Source: Chloroflexota bacterium (lineage in GTDB: Bacteria; Chloroflexota; Dehalococcoidia; SM23-28-2; RBG-16-64-32). Taken from it: a DNA stretch of 12,019 nt. Location: the NCBI GenBank assembly GCA_022565075.1, contig JADFKG010000052.1, positions 1-12,019 of the forward strand. The letters run 5' to 3'. How positions within the stretch are numbered: position 1 is the stretch's first letter; each line of letters starts with the position of its first letter. The position numbers and the translations under genes were made by a program. This document shows, piece by piece, positions 1 through 5,571 of this stretch. The notes beneath the pieces were generated by a model. It saw nothing but the letters and a program-made list of their open reading frames with translations, did not search any database and was not told the DNA's origin.

Positions 1-1267
1 TGGCCAGGAACGTGAATTCAACACGCTCTCGCTTCTCCCCGGTCATCACTTTCTGGAACATCTCGCTGCACTCTGCTCTGGCGTCCGGGTGAATGATGTC
101 GAGGAGGGAGAGGCCGGGGATCTCTTCCTCGCTATACCCCAGGGCTTCCCGCCAGGCGCGGTTGACGTACATCAGAGAACCATCCAGCGCGACGATCTGG
201 ACCAGGTCGCTGGCGTTCTCAAACAGGTCACGGTATCTTTCTTCGCTCTCCTGCAGCGCCTGTTGCGCCTGCCTGCGCTCTGTGATGTCCACCACCACCG
301 AGCGGGTCTCCTCGATCTGTCCTTCTGCGTCCCGGAGCGCCCGCGCCGTCAAACTGATCCACAAGTGCCTGCCGTCTGCCCTGCGCATCTCCAACTCTTC
401 GCCGAGGGCTTCCTCACCAGCAAGAAACCGGCTAAACACCTTCCGTGCCTTCGCCTTCCCCGTCGGCGTGTCCGCATACAGGTCGAACACCGGTTTGCCA
501 ACTAGTTCATCGGGGGTATACCCAAGGAGTTCCTCGGCTGCCCGGTTGGCCGTCCGGATGCGGGCGTCGACGCCAACCGAGAAGTATGCGTTGGGGGCAT
601 CCTCGTACAGATCTCGATACCGCGACTCGCTCTCATTCAAATCTTGATACAGGACGCGTTCGAAGCTGGCCCTGAGATTTCCGAACAACCCTCCAAAGGC
701 CATCAGGATCACGATGATGATAACGTCCGACCACGGCACCTGTTGAGCGCTCGCGAGATGGCTCGCGACCGCTCCCGCATACCCGAGCATGCAGGCCGCA
801 GTCAGTGTCAGAATGTAGGAGCCGCCTCTGGACATTGAGGCTCCGAAGACGATCAAGAAGTAGAGCGCCCAGACTGGAAATGTGACCGAGGAAACAGTGG
901 CGATAATGAGGGACACGGCCACTATGTCCGCGAAGGGGATCGCCTCCCAGAACCAGGTAACCGGGCGGCCCCTTCGCATGTGAACGGTGGTGTGAAGCGT
1001 CGTCGCTAGGTGGTAGATCACCAGATAGCCGATGGTGGCGATCACCCACTCTGGCTTCTGGCCGGGCCGAGTGAGGAGGATGATGCATACGTAGGCCGCC
1101 GTCAGCCCCCAGCGAAACGAGAGAAGTGGCCACCGGACCGAGGGGTCATTGTCGCCCGCGGTCGGATGCACCGCAAAGCCGGCGAGGAACGAAGCCCAAG
1201 CTCCGCTGGCCAGTTCTACAACACGGCGCCGGATCAACTGATCTTGTTCTCGCAGACTAGAAAGCAT
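1..1267 (-). CDS. Membrane-anchored PAS-domain sensor (partial, C-terminus off the left edge)
   Basis: I translated the minus strand by hand; the frame is open from a stop at 1436-1438 to the window edge. From ATG 1267 it gives 422 residues with no stop. Residues about 50-195 hold some six hydrophobic segments (roughly 53-66, 74-92, 109-124, 129-145, 150-171, 180-195). A short helix (LYQDLNESESRYRDLYED, 206-223) leads into PAS domain 1 (about 215-325), which ends with the PAC-type signature VVVDITERR (324-332). A coiled linker (QAQQALQESEE) leads to PAS domain 2 (from 344; FENASDLVQIVALDG, then NRAWREALGYS), cut at the edge. The output domain (histidine kinase, GGDEF or other) is outside the window, so only a sensory role at the cytoplasmic membrane can be stated. 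The start is uncertain: ATG 1408 is also in frame and would add 47 residues; neither has a strong ribosome binding site. It is divergent from glyA. Confidence 0.85.
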   Translation of the reverse strand, partial: MLSSLREQDQLIRRRVVELASGAWASFLAGFAVHPTAGDNDPSVRWPLLSFRWGLTAAYVCIILLTRPGQKPEWVIATIGYLVIYHLATTLHTTVHMRRGRPVTWFWEAIPFADIVAVSLIIATVSSVTFPVWALYFLIVFGASMSRGGSYILTLTAACMLGYAGAVASHLASAQQVPWSDVIIIVILMAFGGLFGNLRASFERVLYQDLNESESRYRDLYEDAPNAYFSVGVDARIRTANRAAEELLGYTPDELVGKPVFDLYADTPTGKAKARKVFSRFLAGEEALGEELEMRRADGRHLWISLTARALRDAEGQIEETRSVVVDITERRQAQQALQESEERYRDLFENASDLVQIVALDGSLMYVNRAWREALGYSEEEIPGLSLLDIIHPDARAECSEMFQKVMTGEKRERVEFTFLA

Positions 1268-1456
1268 TCCGCTAGTTCCATAGAAGGAGACGTAACCCTC
1301 AGGATAGCGTTGCGTGCCCAAGGCGAGAGCGCGGTCGTTGCAGGCGAAGGTCGTGCTAGCGGCAGACGCAGGCCGTTCTGCACCGTTGCACAACGGTCCT
1401 GCATTCATCTGATCGAGAGTCTGAATGTGGCGGCCCTATCCTGGCGCCTCGACCGA

Positions 1457-1485
1457 TTGACGGGTGCGGCTGCCAGACATAAACT
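1457..1485 (+). promoter_or_regulatory. Candidate sigma-70-type promoter for glyA
   Basis: TTGACG at 1457-1462 is followed after 17 nt by TAAACT at 1480-1485, matching the -35 consensus in 5 of 6 and the -10 in 4 of 6 positions. Transcription would begin near 1492 and give a leader of about 120 nt. This is the best-spaced pair I could find between the two divergent genes, but it was found by eye only. Confidence 0.4.
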
Positions 1486-1490
1486 GGTGC

Positions 1491-1613
1491 TGTCTCCGCC
1501 GCAGGTGGAGGCGCAGGAGAAAACCTCAGTTCACAATTACAGGTAAAGCAGCCCGAAACGCAGTGCCTTTCCCTATTGGGGAGGCGCTGCTTTGTGTTTA
1601 AGCGAGGTGCCCC
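1491..1613 (+). promoter_or_regulatory. Structured 5' leader of glyA with possible attenuator hairpin
   Basis: Two hairpins can be drawn. The first pairs CTCCGCC (1494-1500) with GGTGGAG (1504-1510) around a GCA loop and can extend outwards with wobble pairs. The second has an outer stem AAAGCAGC (1545-1552) with GCTGCTTT (1586-1593), and an inner stem 1565-1573 with 1578-1585 around a TATT loop, leaving a 12-nt bulge at 1553-1564. A competing fold pairs 1562-1573 with 1578-1588, with one bulged T. TTTGTGTTT (1591-1599) follows, an imperfect T-tract that could make this an attenuator. The ribosome binding site GAGGTG (1604-1609) lies 4 nt before the glyA ATG. I do not recognise the conserved cores of the ZTP, glycine, THF or SAM riboswitches in it. 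Confidence 0.4.
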
Positions 1614-2894
1614 ATGTCTGACGAGTCCGTAGGAAGCGCACTCGGGCGCAGCGATCCCGCCGTGGCCGACATCATCAAGCGTGAGAAGGACCGGCAACGC
1701 CTCGGCCTCGAGCTGATCGCCTCCGAGAACTACACGAGCGCCGCCGTCCTCGAGGCGATGGGCTCGATCCTCACGAACAAGTACGCCGAAGGCTATCCCG
1801 GCAAGCGCTACTACGGCGGCTGCCACGTCGTCGACGATGCCGAGACGCTGGCGATCGATCGGGCGAAGGAGCTGTTCGGTGCGGAGCACGTCAACGTCCA
1901 GTCCCACAGCGGCGCCGAGGCCAACCTCGCCACCTACTTCTCGTTGATCGAGCTGGGCGACACGGCGATGGGCATGAACCTGGCGCAGGGCGGCCACCTG
2001 ACGCATGGCCGCGAGATCAACTTCTCCGGCCAGCTGTACAACTTCGTCCCCTACAGCGTCGACCGTGAATCCGAGCTCATCGACTACGACGAGATGGCGA
2101 AGCTGGCCCGCGAGCACAAGCCGAAGATGATCGTCGTCGGCGCCACCGCCTACCCGCGGATCATCGACTTCGCGCGCGCTCGTGAAATCGCCGATTCCGT
2201 CGGCGCCTACCTGGTCACGGACATGGCGCACATCGCCGGCCTGGTCGCCGGCGGCGTGCACCCGTCGCCGGTGCCGCACTCGCACGTCGTCACCTCGACC
2301 TCGCACAAGACCCTGCGCGGGCCCCGAAGCGGCTTCATCCTCAGCACTGAGGAGCTCGCGAAGCAGATCGACAAGACCGTTTTCCCGGGCGTTCAGGGCG
2401 GGCCGCACATGCACACGATCGCCGCCAAGGCCGTCTGCTTTGGCGAAGCGTTGCAGCCGGCCTTCAAGCGCTATGCCCAGCAGATCGTCGACAACGCCAG
2501 GGTGCTGGCGGAAGCGCTGCAGGGCCACGGCTTCCGGCTCGTCTCCGGCGGCACGGACACCCACCTGATGCTGGTGGACGTCGGCCTCAAGGGCATCAGC
2601 GGGCGCAAGGCGGAGCAGGTCTGCGACAAGGCGGCGATCACCGTCAACCGCAACACGATCCCCTACGACGAGCGGCCGCCCCTGCAGGGCAGCGGCGTGC
2701 GCATCGGTACGCCTGCTCTCACCACCCGCGGCATGGCTGCCGACGAGATGCGGGCCGTGGCCGGCTTCTTCGCCCGCGCGATAGAGGTGCGTGACGACGA
2801 CGGCGCGCTGGCCAGGCTGCGCGCCGAGGTCGAGGAGTTCGCTGGCGCCTTCACCGTGCCCGGAATCACCGATCGCCAAGGCGTAACAGCCTAG
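1614..2894 (+). CDS. glyA: Serine hydroxymethyltransferase
   Basis: A 426-residue PLP enzyme of fold type I that converts serine and tetrahydrofolate to glycine and 5,10-methylene-THF, the main source of one-carbon units in the cytoplasm. Visible family hallmarks are LELIASENY (32-40), NKYAEGYPGKRYYGG (55-69), SGAEAN (99-104), TDMAHIAGLVAGG (202-214) with the PLP-contacting Asp203 and His206, and STSHKTLRGPRSG (228-240) with the Schiff-base Lys232. RIGTPALTTRG near the C-terminus matches the substrate-carboxylate-binding region. Length is normal. ATG 1614 follows GAGGTG with 4-nt spacing, and the sequence begins at the expected place for the family. It appears to be transcribed alone, because a strong promoter follows its stop, and folE in this window serves pterin synthesis related to its cofactor. 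Confidence 0.98.
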   Translation: MSDESVGSALGRSDPAVADIIKREKDRQRLGLELIASENYTSAAVLEAMGSILTNKYAEGYPGKRYYGGCHVVDDAETLAIDRAKELFGAEHVNVQSHSGAEANLATYFSLIELGDTAMGMNLAQGGHLTHGREINFSGQLYNFVPYSVDRESELIDYDEMAKLAREHKPKMIVVGATAYPRIIDFARAREIADSVGAYLVTDMAHIAGLVAGGVHPSPVPHSHVVTSTSHKTLRGPRSGFILSTEELAKQIDKTVFPGVQGGPHMHTIAAKAVCFGEALQPAFKRYAQQIVDNARVLAEALQGHGFRLVSGGTDTHLMLVDVGLKGISGRKAEQVCDKAAITVNRNTIPYDERPPLQGSGVRIGTPALTTRGMAADEMRAVAGFFARAIEVRDDDGALARLRAEVEEFAGAFTVPGITDRQGVTA

Positions 2895-2918
2895 CGGCAA
2901 AGCGTCGCCAGCGGCCCG

Positions 2919-2947
2919 TTGTTCGACCAATAGCGTGGTGTTATAAT
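2919..2947 (+). promoter_or_regulatory. Extended -10 promoter of the rpsF-ssb-rpsR operon
   Basis: A perfect TATAAT (2942-2947) is preceded by TG at 2939-2940 (TGnTATAAT, extended -10) and by TTGTTC at 2919-2924 with 17-nt spacing. It lies in the 122-bp gap after glyA. Transcription would start near 2954 and leave a leader of about 60 nt before rpsF. It is the strongest promoter-like sequence in the window, as expected for ribosomal protein genes. Confidence 0.75.
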
Positions 2948-2954
2948 CCGCTGG

Positions 2955-2994
2955 TGCCCATGGAATGGCCCTTGTGGCCGAGGCTCACGGGGCA
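2955..2994 (+). promoter_or_regulatory. Hairpin in the rpsF leader; possible S6:S18 autoregulatory element
   Basis: TGCCC (2955-2959) can pair with GGGCA (2990-2994), enclosing an inner stem GGCC (2967-2970) with GGCC (2976-2979) around a 5-nt loop, with unpaired stretches on both sides. CCG occurs at 2978-2980, next to the inner stem. Many bacteria carry an S6:S18-binding structure with an unpaired CCG in the rpsF leader. Position fits; the match to the consensus is only loose, so the function is a guess. Confidence 0.25.
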
Positions 2995-3016
2995 TACTTT
3001 GCGTTGAGAGGAACCA

Positions 3017-3676
3017 TTGCGAGACTACGAACTAGTACTTGTCGTTAGCCCCGAGGGCGGAGAAGAGGACTTCCCTGCCACCGTCGATCGCGTTCACGAC
3101 CTGATCAAGGAACGCGGTGGTGAGGTCAAGAACGTTGACCGCTGGGGCCGCCGGCGCCTGGCCTATCCGATCGAACGGATCACCGAGGGCTACTACTGCA
3201 TCACGCAGTTCACGCTCGACCCGCAGGCCGTGCGTGAGATCGAAAACAGCCTCGATCTGGCGGAGGACATCCTGCGTCACCTCGTCGTACGAATGGACGA
3301 GCCGATCGTGATCAGGCCCGAGCTCGACCCGGATGCGCCTGTCGAAGTGCCTGCCGATAAGCCGACTAAAGCTGCGGCGGAGCCGTCCTCAGAAGCATCC
3401 GCCGAAAAGCCCGCCGAACCAGCGGCAGAGGACACGACGGAGACGCCGGCTGAACCTCCGGCTGAAGTACCGGCAAAGAACACGACGGAGACGCCGGCAG
3501 AGGCTCCGGCTGAAGTACCGGCAGAGAACACGACGGAGACGCCGGCAGAGGCTCCGGCTGAAGTACCGGCAGAGGACACGACGGAGACGCCGGCTGAAGC
3601 ACCCGCTGAAGCTCCGACCGAAGAACCGGTAGAGAAGCCGGCAGAGAAGCCGACAGAGGCAGCGTCAGAGGACTAG
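3017..3676 (+). CDS. rpsF: Small ribosomal subunit protein bS6 with long repeat-built acidic tail
   Basis: The first 97 residues or so are a normal S6: RDYELVLVVSPE, RVHDLIKERGGEV, DRWGRRRLAYPI, EGYYCITQFTL, and NSLDLAEDILRHLVVRMDE. S6 binds S18 and 16S rRNA in the platform of the 30S subunit. The rest (98-219) is a low-complexity tail of Pro, Ala, Glu, Thr and Val, including four 16-residue repeats of the type (N/D)TTETPAEAPAEVPAE at 139-202. S6 is usually about 95-130 residues, so the tail more than doubles it. The start is TTG at 3017, supported by AGAGGA (3006-3011) with 5-nt spacing; S6 homology begins at once. It is the first gene of the operon, 1 bp before ssb. Confidence 0.96.
   Translation: MRDYELVLVVSPEGGEEDFPATVDRVHDLIKERGGEVKNVDRWGRRRLAYPIERITEGYYCITQFTLDPQAVREIENSLDLAEDILRHLVVRMDEPIVIRPELDPDAPVEVPADKPTKAAAEPSSEASAEKPAEPAAEDTTETPAEPPAEVPAKNTTETPAEAPAEVPAENTTETPAEAPAEVPAEDTTETPAEAPAEAPTEEPVEKPAEKPTEAASED
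3431..3622 (+). repeat. Four tandem 48-bp repeats within rpsF
   Basis: Units lie at 3431-3478, 3479-3526, 3527-3574 and 3575-3622. Each begins (g/a)acacgacggagacgccggc and encodes 16 residues, so copy number can change without breaking the frame. Units 2 and 3 are nearly identical; units 1 and 4 have more changes, mainly at their outer ends. They encode the acidic tail of S6. Confidence 0.95.
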
Positions 3677-3677
3677 C

Positions 3678-4118
3678 ATGGCCGGCCTCAACAAAGTCAT
3701 GATCATCGGCAACCTCGGCGCGGACCCAGAGATGCGCTACACAGCGGATGGCGCCGCCGTCACGAACTTCCGGATCGCCGCCAGCCGCAGCTACACCGGC
3801 TCCGACGGCGAGCGCAAGGAAGAGACCGAATGGTTCAGAGTCGTTGCCTTCAGGAAGCTCGCTGAACTCTGCAACCAGTACCTGCAGAAGGGCCGGCGTG
3901 TATACGTCGAGGGACGGCTGCAGACCCGCCAGTGGGAGGGACAGGACGGCCAGAAGCGCTACACAACCGAAGTGGTCGCCCAGGACGTACAATTCCTCGA
4001 CAGCCGCTCCAGTGCGGGCGAGCCTCCGGTACGCCCGATACGCCCGATACGCCCGATGCCGCGATGGACCTGGAACCCGAAGACGTTCCGTTTGAATAGG
4101 ACAAGCGATGACAGATAG
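3678..4118 (+). CDS. ssb: Single-stranded DNA-binding protein, frameshifted near the C-terminus
   Basis: The OB-fold domain is complete (about 1-108): MAGLNKVMIIGNLGADPEMRY, VTNFRIAAS, TEWFRVVAF, YLQKGRRVYVEGRL, YTTEVVAQDVQFLD. It coats single-stranded DNA in replication, repair and recombination. After Pro117 the open frame runs into VRPIRPIRPMPRW and ends at 4118, 11 bp inside rpsR. The -1 frame from 4031 instead gives TPD three times and then AAMDLEPEDVPFE before TAG at 4097-4099, which is a typical SSB acidic tip (PEDVPF). One missing base around 4023-4030 would restore a protein of about 140 residues and remove the overlap with rpsR. Either the sequence has an indel error or the gene is really mutated. 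The ribosome binding site AGAGGA lies in the end of rpsF. Confidence 0.95.
   Translation: MAGLNKVMIIGNLGADPEMRYTADGAAVTNFRIAASRSYTGSDGERKEETEWFRVVAFRKLAELCNQYLQKGRRVYVEGRLQTRQWEGQDGQKRYTTEVVAQDVQFLDSRSSAGEPPVRPIRPIRPMPRWTWNPKTFRLNRTSDDR
4030..4056 (+). repeat. Three tandem copies of the 9-bp unit tacgcccga in the ssb tail
   Basis: Perfect copies lie at 4030-4038, 4039-4047 and 4048-4056. In the -1 frame they encode TPD-TPD-TPD in the flexible linker before the SSB tip; in the open frame they give RPI repeats. The unit is a multiple of three, so repeat slippage alone would not cause the frameshift. Confidence 0.9.
4031..4099 (+). other. Out-of-frame coding remnant: SSB acidic C-terminal tip in the -1 frame
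   Basis: Codons starting at 4031 read TPDTPDTPDAAMD and then LEPEDVPFE followed by TAG (4097-4099). SSB tips end in an acidic stretch plus a Pro-Phe pair that docks partner proteins such as primosome, nuclease and helicase components. The stop lies 8 bp before the rpsR ATG, which is normal operon spacing. This supports it as the original end of ssb. Confidence 0.85.
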
Positions 4119-4485
4119 CGAAAAGACCACCACGAGCACCCCTGCTCCCGCCCCGGCGCCTGCACCGGCGGGCGCTGACCGTCCACGTCCGCGCCCCGCG
4201 GGAGGTGGCAGGTCGCGGGACGATGACGACCGGTCGCGGGGTCGCCCCGGCGGCCGCCGGCGGCGCGTCTGCATCATGTGCGCTGATCACATCAAGTACG
4301 TGGACTACAAGAACGTCTCGTTCCTGCGCCGTTTCGTCTCCGACCGCGCCCGGATCGAGACGCGGCGCCGCACCAGCGCCTGCGCCAAGCACCAACGCGC
4401 GATCTCCAACGCCATCAAGCGCGCCCGCCACCTGGCGCTTCTGCCCTACACGCCGGACCACATCAGGATCTCGCAGGGCCGTTAG
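4108..4485 (+). CDS. rpsR: Small ribosomal subunit protein bS18, zinc-binding form with N-terminal extension
   Basis: Residues about 52-125 are S18: RRVCIMCADHIKYVDYKNV, FLRRFVSDRARIETRRRTSACAKHQR, AIKRARHLALLPYT. S18 pairs with S6 on the 30S platform. The CxxC (Cys55, Cys58) with CxxxH (Cys92, His95) is the zinc-ribbon, C-plus type. About 50 residues precede the domain, beginning with Ala-Pro repeats (12-21) and continuing with RPRPRP and an Arg/Gly/Asp-rich stretch. S18 is normally near 75-80 residues, so this is an unusually long, basic, probably disordered extension. ATG 4108 is the only good start; GGA at 4099-4101 gives a weak ribosome binding site. It is the third gene of the rpsF operon. 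rplI, which often follows, is absent here. Confidence 0.96.
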   Translation: MTDSEKTTTSTPAPAPAPAPAGADRPRPRPAGGGRSRDDDDRSRGRPGGRRRRVCIMCADHIKYVDYKNVSFLRRFVSDRARIETRRRTSACAKHQRAISNAIKRARHLALLPYTPDHIRISQGR

Positions 4486-4509
4486 CGCGCTGGTTAACAT
4501 CGAAACAAA

Positions 4510-4528
4510 CAGCAGGCCTCGCCTGTTG
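4510..4528 (+). promoter_or_regulatory. Hairpin between rpsR and the foldase gene
   Basis: CAGCAGGC (4510-4517) pairs with GCCTGTTG (4521-4528), with one G-T pair, around a CTC loop. No T-tract follows (CCCCAGTAGG), so it is not a standard intrinsic terminator. It could slow or partly end transcription, or protect the 3' end of the ribosomal mRNA. The 60-bp gap shows no clear promoter. Confidence 0.35.
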
Positions 4529-4545
4529 CCCCAGTAGGCAGAACT

Positions 4546-5562
4546 ATGTCAAAACGACGCATCAAGATTCCGACACCCACCTGGGAACACGAGCAGACCG
4601 GCATCACGCGCAAGCTAGAAGCCAATCGCTGGCAACTCTGGGCCACGGCCGTCATCGTCCTTCTCGTTGTCGCCTCGCTGGGCGTCATCGGCTGGGCCTA
4701 CCTCTCCGACTATATCGGCGATCAGCAGCGGCCCGGGTCGCTGGGCCTTCGCGTCGCGGAGCAGGAGCTCACCGTTAGCGACTACACCAAACGTGCCGTC
4801 CTGAAAGCCGAGGAGTTGTCCAACATCAGCGCCTCCATCGTTATTCCCGTGCTCAGTCAGGACCTGATCGAAGAGATGATCCTCCTTCAGTTCGCCGGCG
4901 AGCAGTCGGCGACCGCCACCGACGACGAGATTCAGGAAGACATCGCGAGCACGCTAGGAATCGCGGTGGACGATTCGAACTTCGACGCACGGCTGCAGGA
5001 AGAGCTGGAGCGCAACGGCCTGACCGAGGAACAGTTTAGGGACATCTCGCGGGCCACAATTCTGGGGACGAAGGTGACGGCGGGGTTCCAGGCGGATATC
5101 CCGGATACGCTGCCCTCCGTCAACTACAGGGAGATCCAGGTTGAGGACCTGGAAACGGCGGACCGTCTCATCGCCCAGCTGAACGAAGGCGCCGAGTTCG
5201 GACCGCTGGCCGCCGAGCATTCACTCAATCAGATCTCTGGGCAAGACGGAGGCGAAAAGGGGTGGGTCGCGGAAGGTGTCCTGGACGAGAACGCCGAGGC
5301 CGTCCTCTTCGCGCTTGAGCCTGGCGAGATCACGACCTTCGTCGGGCCGAACAGCTCATTCTTCGTCTACGAGGTCACTGAAAAGTCCAACGCCCGCGCA
5401 GTGTCGATTGACGATAACATCCGCATCGGTGGGCTGGCCTACGCTGACTGGTTGACCGCAAAGGTGCTGGATATCGATATCGAGAACGAGATGGACATCA
5501 GGACCGGCGACGCCGACAAGATCGCGTACGTCGTCGATCACGCTAACCTGACGACCAACTAA
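4546..5562 (+). CDS. Membrane-anchored SurA/PpiC-type foldase
   Basis: 338 residues. A short basic cytoplasmic start is followed by one transmembrane helix (about 31-53, LWATAVIVLLVVASLGVIGWAYL broken into two hydrophobic runs), so the rest is outside the membrane. Residues about 65-185 resemble the SurA N-terminal chaperone domain (helical, with DLIEEMILLQFA at 106-117). Residues about 193-280 fit a PpiC/parvulin domain: ADRLIAQLNEGAEFGPLAAEHS (205-226), then GGEKGW (235-240), LFALEPGEI (254-262) and SSFFVYEVTEK. Such proteins help fold exported proteins. The histidine normally found at the start of the parvulin domain (RHI or SHI) is Arg here (NYREIQV), so isomerase activity is doubtful. 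The ATG has only a weak AGG upstream. The next gene, hom, starts 9 bp after its stop. Confidence 0.85.
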   Translation: MSKRRIKIPTPTWEHEQTGITRKLEANRWQLWATAVIVLLVVASLGVIGWAYLSDYIGDQQRPGSLGLRVAEQELTVSDYTKRAVLKAEELSNISASIVIPVLSQDLIEEMILLQFAGEQSATATDDEIQEDIASTLGIAVDDSNFDARLQEELERNGLTEEQFRDISRATILGTKVTAGFQADIPDTLPSVNYREIQVEDLETADRLIAQLNEGAEFGPLAAEHSLNQISGQDGGEKGWVAEGVLDENAEAVLFALEPGEITTFVGPNSSFFVYEVTEKSNARAVSIDDNIRIGGLAYADWLTAKVLDIDIENEMDIRTGDADKIAYVVDHANLTTN

Positions 5563-5571
5563 GGGGGTACG

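Noticed and set aside
93..647. Plus-strand open frame of 184 codons near the left edge
   Set aside because: The minus strand here encodes two clear PAS domains; the plus frame is its shadow.
1010..1546. Plus-strand open frame of 178 codons before glyA
   Set aside because: It lies mostly over the membrane part of the minus-strand sensor, has no homology I recognise, and runs into the glyA leader.
1491..1613. Known ZTP, glycine, THF or SAM riboswitch before glyA
   Set aside because: I looked for the conserved cores of these classes and found none, so the leader is described only as a candidate structure.
1356..2930. 524-codon open frame on the minus strand opposite glyA
   Set aside because: It is opposite a certain glyA gene, has no recognisable domain, and its biased Val/Asp/Leu/His composition is what GC-rich third positions produce on the reverse strand.
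4020..4060. Programmed -1 frameshifting in ssb
   Set aside because: No X-XXY-YYZ slippery heptamer is present at the junction and no obvious downstream stimulatory structure; a one-base indel is simpler.
3366..4277. 303-codon minus-strand open frame across rpsF, ssb and rpsR
   Set aside because: Its repeats are the reverse complement of the S6 tail repeats and it crosses three certain genes.
4510..4545. Intrinsic terminator after rpsR
   Set aside because: The 8-bp stem is followed by CCCCAGTAGG rather than a T-tract.
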